From an uncultured Geobacteraceae bacterium (GTDB lineage: Bacteria > Desulfobacterota > Desulfuromonadia > Geobacterales > Pseudopelobacteraceae): 34,148 nucleotides of DNA. The translations under genes and the position numbers were made by a program. The stretch lies in NCBI GenBank assembly GCA_903875605.1, contig CAIQWT010000099.1, positions 1 to 34,148 on the forward strand, written 5' to 3'. Shown here piece after piece: positions 17,710-25,175 of this stretch. Position 1 is the first letter of the stretch. Each line of letters opens with the position of its first letter. Under the pieces are notes generated by a model. That model saw nothing but the letters and a program-made list of their open reading frames with translations, was not told the origin of the DNA and ran no database searches.

Positions 17710-18075
17710 TCAGAGCTCCCGCAGAATCCGCAGGACATTGTCGGCTTCAAACGGCTTGGATATGACGTTTTTTGCACCAAGCTTAAGCGCTTCGGTAAAC
17801 TTGTCACCAACTCCACCAAGCGAAGTCACCATCACAACCTTGACCTCTTTATCCATGACTGAGAGCGTGCGCAGTGCCGTCAGGCCGTCCATGCCGGGCA
17901 TGTTCATGTCCATGCAGATGATTTCAGGATTTTCAGTATGATTCATCTTAATTGCCTCTGCACCGTTTTTTGCATGTCCGACGCAGGTCAAGTCGCCTGA
18001 TTCGCTGATTATTTTCTCAAGCTGCCTGGCAACTGAGAGGCTGTCATCAACTACGAGAACCTTTTTCTTTTCCAC
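17710..18075 (-). CDS. CheY-like single-domain response regulator
   Basis: Stand-alone receiver of 121 residues without output domain. The acidic pocket is D10/D11, the phosphoacceptor D56 (CMDMNMPGMDG), the switch threonine T84 and the lysine K107 (SKPF). It resembles the CheY-type group found in Geobacteraceae and spirochaetes with VTSLGG after the switch residue. Start is GTG 18075, preceded by GGAGG four bases upstream. It is the first gene of a leftward pair with the CheX-like phosphatase, so it likely relays a kinase signal to motility or another target and is reset by that neighbour. The kinase is not adjacent; no CheA is in the window. Confidence 0.92.
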   Translation of the reverse strand: MEKKKVLVVDDSLSVARQLEKIISESGDLTCVGHAKNGAEAIKMNHTENPEIICMDMNMPGMDGLTALRTLSVMDKEVKVVMVTSLGGVGDKFTEALKLGAKNVISKPFEADNVLRILREL

Positions 18076-18146
18076 GTTTCCTCCGGATGATCTGGCTGCA
18101 ACTTACTGTGCTTCACTACTATTGATTGGCACAAAAACTGTCGGTG

Positions 18147-18175
18147 AATGTATCTGAAAGGAAAACAAATGTCAA
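18147..18175 (-). promoter_or_regulatory. candidate sigma-70 promoter for cheY-cheX
   Basis: Reading leftward, TTGACA (18175-18170) is a perfect -35, followed after 17 bases by TACATT (18152-18147), a four-of-six -10. Predicted transcription would start near 18140, about 65 bases before the GTG at 18075. Confidence 0.45.
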
Positions 18176-18199
18176 AAGTATGTTTGTTATTTGTCATGT

Positions 18200-18229
18200 T
18201 TGACTTTTCATACTCAGGCCGAATGTGAT
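18200..18229 (+). promoter_or_regulatory. candidate sigma-70 promoter for the PPIase gene
   Basis: TTGACT (18200-18205) and TGTGAT (18224-18229) are spaced by 18 bases, facing the PPIase gene 39 bases further on. The -10 is weak. The -35 boxes of this and the leftward promoter lie back to back, 24 bases apart. Confidence 0.35.
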
Positions 18230-18267
18230 AGAGTTTGGAAAATTTATTTCAAGGAGTATCTGTGACG

Positions 18268-19284
18268 ATGAAAACCTCTCATTCATCAGTATGGTTAAAA
18301 GCATTTGTGGTTGCTGCACTGGTTTCATGCGGTGGTCCTGCTCTCTCAGCAGAAACGGAAGTTAATAAAGCCAGTACAGCACCTGTCGCCGCACCAGCTT
18401 ACGTAGCGCCTCAAGGTACCGTTGCCAGGGTTAACGGAATTGCAATTGATGCCGTCGAGCTTCGCCGGGCAAAAAAAGTTATGTTACGCGGACAGGCCGT
18501 GCCGGCTGACCAGATGGCAACTTATGACATGCCGGCCGTTGGACAGTTAGTAGCAGCCGAGTTGCTTTTTCAGGCCGCAGCAAAAGTTGAACTTAAGGAT
18601 CTGGACAAACTGATTGATGCCAAGGTGGCACAGGGTAAGGCTCGCTTTAAGGACGAAAATGATTTTAAAACCGCCATCAGGGATCTTGAGATGGACGAAA
18701 AAGACTTTCGTGAATATACACGCCGTGATCTGCTGATCACACGCTTTGTTGAAACAAATTTCGTTTCAAAAGTTGTAGTTACTGATGCAGAAATCCGTAC
18801 ATTCTATGACACTAACTCCGATAAGTTTAAAAAGGATGAAACTGTTAAAGCCAGTCACATTTTGATAGGTGCTGACAGTAATTCTTCGGCAGAGGAGAAG
18901 AATAAGGCCCGCGAGAAGGCCGAACAACTGAAAAAAGAGTTGGCTGGCGGTGCTGATTTTGCCACTCTGGCCAAGAATAACTCAACTTGTCCGAGCAGTA
19001 AGCAGGGTGGGGATCTTGGCTTCTTTGGCAAAGGCCAAATGGTTCCGGCATTTGAAAAAGCGGCTTTTTCACTTAAGCCAGGCGCGATTAGTGATATCAT
19101 CGAAACTCAATTCGGCTATCATATTATCAAGCTTACGGAAAAAAAACCGGTTGAAATTACTGAATTAAAGGATGTGAAAGTTAAGATAGAAGAGTATCTT
19201 AAAGGACCGAAAGTTAACGACGCAATACAGAGCTACCTTGGAGATGTCAAGAAAACTGCCAAAATAGAGATTTTAATAAAATAG
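18268..19284 (+). CDS. parvulin-type peptidyl-prolyl cis-trans isomerase, exported
   Basis: Exported folding factor of 338 residues, PpiC/SurA/PrsA-like. The N-terminus has a signal sequence (hydrophobic about 12-20); LVSC at 18-21 fits a lipobox, and ALSA at 25-28 fits a signal peptidase I site, so it is a lipoprotein or periplasmic. A SurA_N-like helical region (about 52-185) precedes the rotamase domain (about 192-290) with KASHILIG, QGGDLGFFGKGQM, PAFEKAAFSL and QFGYHIIKL. AAGGAG at 18251-18256 could serve GTG 18262 (spacing 5) or ATG 18268 (spacing 11); the two differ by two residues. It is a monocistronic unit with its own terminator. It may assist outer-membrane or secreted protein folding. 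Confidence 0.92.
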   Translation: MKTSHSSVWLKAFVVAALVSCGGPALSAETEVNKASTAPVAAPAYVAPQGTVARVNGIAIDAVELRRAKKVMLRGQAVPADQMATYDMPAVGQLVAAELLFQAAAKVELKDLDKLIDAKVAQGKARFKDENDFKTAIRDLEMDEKDFREYTRRDLLITRFVETNFVSKVVVTDAEIRTFYDTNSDKFKKDETVKASHILIGADSNSSAEEKNKAREKAEQLKKELAGGADFATLAKNNSTCPSSKQGGDLGFFGKGQMVPAFEKAAFSLKPGAISDIIETQFGYHIIKLTEKKPVEITELKDVKVKIEEYLKGPKVNDAIQSYLGDVKKTAKIEILIK

Positions 19285-19315
19285 TTTCTGACAGATGGTT
19301 TTTGCTGCGTTGCCT

Positions 19316-19354
19316 GAACGGCTGCCCGTGCGTAATCCGGACAGCCGTTCTTTT
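19316..19354 (+). terminator. intrinsic terminator after the PPIase gene
   Basis: GAACGGCTG (19316-19324) pairs with CAGCCGTTC (19342-19350); the stem extends inward by three more pairs after one mismatch. A short T-rich tail (TTTT) follows. It separates the PPIase gene from the kinase at 19436. Confidence 0.75.
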
Positions 19355-19435
19355 GGACATGATGATTAAAATAATAAAATCTTAAGTATGTGTGATTGGC
19401 CCGTTTTTTTATCAACGATATTTCTGAGGGTTAAT

Positions 19436-21394
19436 ATGAGATTTTCGCGACATCACGTTTTCTCGCCAAGTACGCTAACTAGCATCATTATGGTTTTTAT
19501 ATGTGCCCATCTCTTGTCGTCCGTTTCTACGCTATATGCCGCTGATTCTATCCCTGCATCAGATTTTGCCATCAACAAGTCAGTGGTCTTGCTGGGATGC
19601 CTGTTCTTCCTCCTTTGTCTCTTCAGTTTGACTGGACTTGCTCTGAATATCCGCAAACGCTCACGGCTTGAAGAGATACTTCGCTTGAAGATCAACCAAT
19701 ATCAGGATTCACAGGAGGAGTTGCAGGCTACAGAAGAGATGCTGCAAGCACAGATTAGCGAATACATGCAGAGCCAGGATGAACTACAGGCAACGGAAGA
19801 GATGCTTCGTGAGCAAATTGGAGAATATCAGATTGTCCACGATCAGCTGCTGGCAACCGAGGAAATGCTGCGAGTTCAGTTGGAGGTGGCCGTAGAGGGA
19901 TCTCTTAAATTTAAAGCTGTTTTTGAACATTCGCCCATAACGGTTGCTCTTACTAGCCTGCCTGGAGGGGCTTTTAGTGAAGTTAATCAGGCGTTCATAG
20001 ATATGTTTGGCTATTCAAGAGAGGAGGCGATCGGTAAAACCACTGTAGATCTGGGTGTATGGTTGCACGAGTCGGATCGGAATCGCTTTCTGCAACTCTT
20101 GCGTGAACATTCTTTTGTCAATAACTTTGAGGTTGAAATGCAACGTAAAGGCGGGGAGGAGTTTACCGCCATATTTTCGGGTACACTGCTGGAGATTGCC
20201 GACAAACCGTTTGTACTGAGTGCCGTTATGGATATCTCCGACCAAAAACGCTTGCAAAACCAACTGCATCAGTCCCAAAAAATGGATGTAGTCGGTCAGT
20301 TGGCTGGAGGTATTGCCCATGATTTCAATAATATGCTGGCCGGGATCATGGCTGCAGCTGAAATGCTGAAGTTGCGACTGCCGGGTGATGATAAAAACAG
20401 TAAAATGGTGGATACAATCATCGAAGCGGCAAACCGTTCAGCAGACCTTACCCGTGAACTATTGATGTTCTCGCGTAAAGGAGATGCGGTTTCGAGGCCG
20501 GTTCGTATTCATGAAACAATATCTACCGTCATGTCACTGCTTGAACGCACTATTGACAAGCAGATTCAAATAACTTCCCGTATGCAGGCAGATAATCCTG
20601 TTGTTATGGGTGATCAAGCACAACTACAGAATTCGCTGCTCAACCTTGGGGTCAACGCCCGTGACGCAATGCCTCATGGTGGATTTCTGACCTATACAAC
20701 AAGTGTAAAGGATATGGATGTGGCGGCCAATCGATCATTGGGGATCTCCCTTGCAGTCGGTCGTTATCTGGAAATAGCAGTGTCAGATACCGGAATTGGT
20801 ATGACTAAAGGGTTGATGGATCATATCTTCGAACCGTTTTTTACGACCAAGGCGGTTGGTAAAGGAACTGGACTGGGTTTAGCATCTGTTTACGGGACAG
20901 TGCGCAGTCATCAAGGTGAACTGCACGTACAGAGTGAGCCTGGAGTCGGCTCGGTTTTTAAAATGTACCTGCCGATAATTGAGGCGGAATCCGTTGCCAA
21001 GGCATCTGAAGGAGTTGCGCTTACGGGTAAAGGTGGGATCCTGCTGGTAGACGATGAAGAAATTTTACGAGATATCGGCCGCGAATTACTTGAAGATTTT
21101 GGTTATACTGTCTTTCTCGCTGAGAATGGTATTCAAGCGTTAGAGGTGTTTGGATCTCACAGGAATGAGATATCGCTGGTTATTCTTGATATGATAATGC
21201 CGAAGATGGGTGGCAAAGATACCTTCCTGCGGTTACGTGAGGAAGTGCCTGAGCTGAAAGTGCTGTTCTGCTCAGGATTCAGTAGTGAAGGTACAGGATG
21301 TGAACTGGTCAGGATGGGGGCTTGCGGCTTTATTCAAAAACCCTATAACCGCAGTGAGCTGAGTCGGGCAGTCGCGGAGGCACTGGAACTTTGA
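19436..21394 (+). CDS. membrane hybrid histidine kinase (2 TM, coiled-coil repeats, PAS, HisKA, HATPase, REC)
   Basis: Hybrid kinase of 652 residues. Hydrophobic segments at about 14-35 and 49-71 bracket a very short outside loop, so sensing is probably cytoplasmic or within the membrane. Residues 90-152 are three 21-residue coiled-coil repeats, then a PAS domain (about 155-280), the H-box GGIAHDFNN with H295, an N-box near N408, DTGIGM (451-456), GKGTGLGLA (475-483) and a receiver with D585 and K635 (QKPYN). ATG 19436 follows GAGGG with five bases' spacing; the frame is open from 19388. The stop overlaps the sigma-54 regulator start (TTGA), so the two are co-translated and probably partners. 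No Hpt protein is nearby. Confidence 0.92.
   Translation: MRFSRHHVFSPSTLTSIIMVFICAHLLSSVSTLYAADSIPASDFAINKSVVLLGCLFFLLCLFSLTGLALNIRKRSRLEEILRLKINQYQDSQEELQATEEMLQAQISEYMQSQDELQATEEMLREQIGEYQIVHDQLLATEEMLRVQLEVAVEGSLKFKAVFEHSPITVALTSLPGGAFSEVNQAFIDMFGYSREEAIGKTTVDLGVWLHESDRNRFLQLLREHSFVNNFEVEMQRKGGEEFTAIFSGTLLEIADKPFVLSAVMDISDQKRLQNQLHQSQKMDVVGQLAGGIAHDFNNMLAGIMAAAEMLKLRLPGDDKNSKMVDTIIEAANRSADLTRELLMFSRKGDAVSRPVRIHETISTVMSLLERTIDKQIQITSRMQADNPVVMGDQAQLQNSLLNLGVNARDAMPHGGFLTYTTSVKDMDVAANRSLGISLAVGRYLEIAVSDTGIGMTKGLMDHIFEPFFTTKAVGKGTGLGLASVYGTVRSHQGELHVQSEPGVGSVFKMYLPIIEAESVAKASEGVALTGKGGILLVDDEEILRDIGRELLEDFGYTVFLAENGIQALEVFGSHRNEISLVILDMIMPKMGGKDTFLRLREEVPELKVLFCSGFSSEGTGCELVRMGACGFIQKPYNRSELSRAVAEALEL
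19703..19891 (+). repeat. three tandem 63-base units coding 21-residue coiled-coil repeats
   Basis: Units 19703-19765, 19766-19828 and 19829-19891 each encode 21 residues, exactly three heptads, around the core LQATEEML (LLATEEML in the third) and a Q-(I/L)-x-E linker. They form a signalling helix between the second membrane segment and the PAS domain. Confidence 0.85.
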
Positions 21395-22809
21395 AAACAA
21401 CAAACACCACACCTCAGCAACAGGCTACAATTTTGGTTGTAGAAGACGAACAGTACGTCAGGGAGTCTCTGACAGCGTATCTTGATGACATCGGTTACCG
21501 GGTGCTTGAAGCGGAAAACGGTGAGACGGGATTGTCGCTGTTTCGGGAGCAGAAACCCGATATTGTTATGACTGATCTGCGCATGCCGGTGATGGACGGT
21601 TTTGCCCTGGTAGAAGCAATTGCGGCAGAGGCAGAGCTGACGCCGATTGTTGTTGTTTCCGGAGTCGGAGCAGTTGGTGAGGCGGTGCGGGCCATGAGGT
21701 CTGGGGCCTGGGATTATCTTTCCAAGCCAATAGTAAATTTTGAAGAGCTACAACTCACTCTGGAGCGTTCACTGGAAAGGGCCAGGACAAAGCAGGCGTT
21801 AGAGAATCTGCGTCGTCATCTCTCAGAGGGAACGCTGGAGGACGAGACAGCATTCAGTAATATAATCACTGCCTCTCCACGGATGCGCTCTCTGTTTCTT
21901 TATCTAGAGTCAGTCGCCCCATCCCGCCAGCCGGTATTAATCACTGGCGAAACAGGCACCGGAAAAGAATTAATTGCCAGGTCGCTCCACACTTTAAGCA
22001 CTCTTCGTGGCCCGTTTGTGGCGATTAATCTGGCCGGACTTGATGATATCATGTTCAGTGACACCCTCTTTGGTCATCAACGCGGCGCTTACACCGGTGC
22101 TGATAGGGTTCGTGAGGGCTTGATTCGGCAGGCAGCCGGCGGGACTCTTTTTCTGGACGAGATCGGTGACTTGTCGCCAGGATCTCAGATGAAACTGCTC
22201 CGCTTGTTGCAGGAAGGAGAATATCTACCTCTTGGTGCCGACAAGGTACAAAAAAGTGATGTTCGAATTGTGGCTGCGACCCATGCCAACCTGAAAAGTA
22301 AGATGGAACAGGGCACCTTCCGTCCGGACCTGTATTACCGGCTTTTCAGCCACCGTGTTGAGTTGCCGCCACTCCGCGAACGTCCTGAGGATATTCCGCT
22401 GCTGACGTTACATTTTCTGGAGAAGGCAGCCACTATGCTAGGTAAACCCACACCTGTCGCACCGTCAGAGCTGAATAGCTATCTCATGTCCTACCGCTTT
22501 CCCGGCAACATCCGTGAAATGGAAGCACTGATTCACGATGCAGTTGCCCGCTCGGCTAGCCGCACACTATCTCTCGATTCAATTGTGGCGGCGGTCGGCA
22601 GTGATCTACTCGCATCCGCAACGTCATCTCCTGCTGCTACTAACTGCCTGGTCTGCCCGTTTGCAGAAAAGTTTCCAACTATAAAAGGGGCCGAGGAACT
22701 TCTGATAGCGGAGGCGCTGCGACTCGCTGGCAATAACCAGCGGCTTGCCGCTGCCTATCTTGGGATTACTCGCCAGGCTCTTAACAAACGGTTGTGCAGG
22801 AAGGGTTAA
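21391..22809 (+). CDS. sigma-54-dependent response regulator (NtrC family)
   Basis: Activator of 472 residues. The receiver (about 13-130) has D62 as phosphoacceptor (MTDLRMP) and K112. The AAA+ domain has Walker A GETGTGKE (186-193), the sigma-54-contact loop GAYTGA (232-237, Y in place of the usual F), Walker B GTLFLDE (251-257) and an arginine-rich region around 311-331. A Fis-type helix-turn-helix ends the protein (about 437-470, NNQRLAAAYLGITRQALNKR). TTG 21391 overlaps the kinase stop (TTGA), with GGAGG ten bases upstream; any later start would cut into the receiver. It likely activates sigma-54 promoters, and the one at 26711 is an obvious candidate. Its last 29 bases overlap the convergent kinase gene. 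Confidence 0.93.
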   Translation: MKTTNTTPQQQATILVVEDEQYVRESLTAYLDDIGYRVLEAENGETGLSLFREQKPDIVMTDLRMPVMDGFALVEAIAAEAELTPIVVVSGVGAVGEAVRAMRSGAWDYLSKPIVNFEELQLTLERSLERARTKQALENLRRHLSEGTLEDETAFSNIITASPRMRSLFLYLESVAPSRQPVLITGETGTGKELIARSLHTLSTLRGPFVAINLAGLDDIMFSDTLFGHQRGAYTGADRVREGLIRQAAGGTLFLDEIGDLSPGSQMKLLRLLQEGEYLPLGADKVQKSDVRIVAATHANLKSKMEQGTFRPDLYYRLFSHRVELPPLRERPEDIPLLTLHFLEKAATMLGKPTPVAPSELNSYLMSYRFPGNIREMEALIHDAVARSASRTLSLDSIVAAVGSDLLASATSSPAATNCLVCPFAEKFPTIKGAEELLIAEALRLAGNNQRLAAAYLGITRQALNKRLCRKG

Positions 22810-25174
22810 CACTGTTAAGAGATTCTGTATTCCGTGTTAATAACAATGAACTCAAGAGTTGCCCGAATTCTGTCATTTTGTATGGTTTTGCTACAGCCCC
22901 TGCGAACCCGTATTTGCTAAAATCCGAGATGATCGGATCATTTGAATAGCCGCTCGACACGATCAGGCACGCTTTATGATCGATTGCAAGAATCTGTTCT
23001 GCCGTTTCCTTGCCCCCCATGCCACCAGGAATGGTAAGATCCATAATTACCATTGAAAATGATTCCCCTGATTCTCTGGCCGCTTTAAAAAGCTGAACCG
23101 CCTCAGCGCCGTTTACGCATGTTGTAACGCTATACCCCAGAAACTCCAACATTTCAGATGTCATGTCACGAATCATTTCTTCGTCATCCATAACAAGGAT
23201 GGAGCCTCCGCTATGTTCCCCGGTTGTTAGCATGGATGTTTCTGTTTGAGAATCCTTTTGCTCATGGCCGATGGATGGAAGATGGATTGAGAAGGTCGTG
23301 CCTGTTCCTTTGATAGATTTTACTCCGATATGGCCGCCATGCCTGCACACAATCGAGTACGCCGAGGCGAGCCCAAGTCCGTTCCCCGTAAGTTTGGTTG
23401 TGAAATACGGATCAAAAATCCTTTTCAAATCATCATCCGGTATTCCGCACCCTTGATCGGTAAATTTAAGCAGGACATATGTTCCGCCTGGTAATGTCAA
23501 CGTATTACAATCTGCAAGGATCACGTTTTGTGCGGAAACAGTCAGTGTACCGCCTCCCGGCATTGCTTGCGTGGCATTAATAATTATGTTGTGGAATACC
23601 TGACTAATCTGCCCCTCATCCGCATCTATAGCGTGGATAGATTGAATAATGTCAACTTTTCCTTTAACATTTGAACCGTGAAGTACCAGGGAAATACTTT
23701 CGTTTAACAGGTGATGAAGCGAAATTACTTTTTTTATCGGCTCTCCTCCGCGAGCAAATGTCAGAAGCTGATGAGCCAGTTCAGTCGCCCGTACGGAAGC
23801 TTTTTCGGCTTCAAGCAGTGGTTTGTATGATTTGTGATTGGCATCAATAAACATCTGCGCAAAGGAGATATTTCCCATTATTCCTGTAATAATATTATTG
23901 AAATCGTGCGCGATGCCTCCGGCCAGGATGCCGAGGGATTCCAGTTTCTCAATTTTCAGTAGTTCCTTTTCGTGCTCTTTCCGGTCTGTGATGTCGGTGC
24001 TCATCACACATAAGCCTCTTATGCTGCCGTCTTTGCTCTTTAAGGGGAATTTTATTGAAATGGCATAGCGACGTTTCTTTTGCGAATCTTCGAGCTCTTC
24101 TTCTCTCTCGATGCAGGTGCCGCTTGACAATACCTCTAGATCATTATCTCTGAACTGCATACCGCTGGTGTGTGGAAACAGCTCATGGTCTGTTTTGCCG
24201 ATAGCTTCATCCCGTGACACCCCGGTCACTTCTTCCCATTTCCGGTTAACAGTCACATAGCGGCCATCCACCTCTTTGACCGCAATTATCATCCCGCTGT
24301 ACTCAATAATGTCAGCAAGAAACCGTCGGTTTTCTTCCAGGTTGTCTTTTGCCTGTTTCATTTCTGTGATGTCTGTATGTGTCCCGATCATGCGCAGTGG
24401 GGTGCCGTCCTCACTGCGGTTAACCACCGTGCCGCGACCAAGAATCCACTTGTAACTCTCATCCTTGCATCTCAAACGATATTGAACTACATACGTTGCC
24501 GTGTTGCCATTCAAGTAGGCCTGCATTGCTCCGGAAACATATGACTTATCATCTGGATGAATTCGTTGCACCCATTCTTCGTTTGCAGGGTGGATACAAT
24601 CTTCAGAATAACCCAGCATCTCTTTCCAGCGTTTTGTGTATTGTGCCTCGCCGCTCTGGATATTCCAATCCCATACACCGTCACCGGAACCTTCGATGGC
24701 AAATTTCCAGCGATATTCACTCTCATGGAGAGCTTCCTGTGCACGCCTTCGCTTTGTTAACTCTTCTATCAGGCTCTCTTTAACCTGCGAAAACTCAAGC
24801 TTGTTACGATTACATTCTTCTTGGGAACGAGCCAGTTCCAGTTTTTGCTCATTGTTACGATAAGTGGCCTGCTGACAGTTATCGAGCAACATGAGGTGTG
24901 AATGAAGCAGCGCTCCAAGTTGTGCGGTAAGTTCGCTCGGGACAGTAAAATGAAAAAGGAGTGGTGCGCATTGAATCCAGCTGTATTCAGATCCAAACGT
25001 AACTATGATGCCGGTTAGGATGTTGCCAAATGGTGCCAGCGCGTTTTCTGCATCCTCACGGGTTGTCGCCAGAAGAGCAAACGGCCAGCGCCTGACATCT
25101 CTTTGCTCAAGGTTGGGGCGGTACAGAAAAACATCCGGTGCATTTACATTCAGAGATAACAGTGGATAGTTCAT
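22781..25174 (-). CDS. soluble hybrid histidine kinase (novel N-terminus, PAS-PAS, HisKA, HATPase, REC)
   Basis: Cytoplasmic hybrid kinase of 797 residues without membrane segments. Residues 1-100 match no domain I know. A coiled coil (about 105-150) leads to PAS 1 with a PAC motif (about 152-273, HPDDK and MIGTHTDIT) and PAS 2 (about 284-398). The H-box is GGIAHDFNN with H423; NIIINATQAMPGGG, DQGCGIPDDD and GNGLGLAS are the ATPase boxes; the receiver has D712 and K763. ATG 25174 follows GGGAG and lies one base after the FIST stop; the frame continues upstream only by overlapping FIST. It is probably fed by the FIST protein. It is not the same clade of kinase as 28491, whose H-box is AHEINN. 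Confidence 0.92.
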   Translation of the reverse strand: MNYPLLSLNVNAPDVFLYRPNLEQRDVRRWPFALLATTREDAENALAPFGNILTGIIVTFGSEYSWIQCAPLLFHFTVPSELTAQLGALLHSHLMLLDNCQQATYRNNEQKLELARSQEECNRNKLEFSQVKESLIEELTKRRRAQEALHESEYRWKFAIEGSGDGVWDWNIQSGEAQYTKRWKEMLGYSEDCIHPANEEWVQRIHPDDKSYVSGAMQAYLNGNTATYVVQYRLRCKDESYKWILGRGTVVNRSEDGTPLRMIGTHTDITEMKQAKDNLEENRRFLADIIEYSGMIIAVKEVDGRYVTVNRKWEEVTGVSRDEAIGKTDHELFPHTSGMQFRDNDLEVLSSGTCIEREEELEDSQKKRRYAISIKFPLKSKDGSIRGLCVMSTDITDRKEHEKELLKIEKLESLGILAGGIAHDFNNIITGIMGNISFAQMFIDANHKSYKPLLEAEKASVRATELAHQLLTFARGGEPIKKVISLHHLLNESISLVLHGSNVKGKVDIIQSIHAIDADEGQISQVFHNIIINATQAMPGGGTLTVSAQNVILADCNTLTLPGGTYVLLKFTDQGCGIPDDDLKRIFDPYFTTKLTGNGLGLASAYSIVCRHGGHIGVKSIKGTGTTFSIHLPSIGHEQKDSQTETSMLTTGEHSGGSILVMDDEEMIRDMTSEMLEFLGYSVTTCVNGAEAVQLFKAARESGESFSMVIMDLTIPGGMGGKETAEQILAIDHKACLIVSSGYSNDPIISDFSKYGFAGAVAKPYKMTEFGQLLSSLLLTRNTESLNSVNPSCTTVC

Positions 25175-25175
25175 A

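Noticed and set aside
18128-18141. TTGGCAC resembling a sigma-54 -24 element before the PPIase gene
   Set aside because: Ten bases after GG there is GT, not GC; a sigma-70-type promoter lies nearer the gene.
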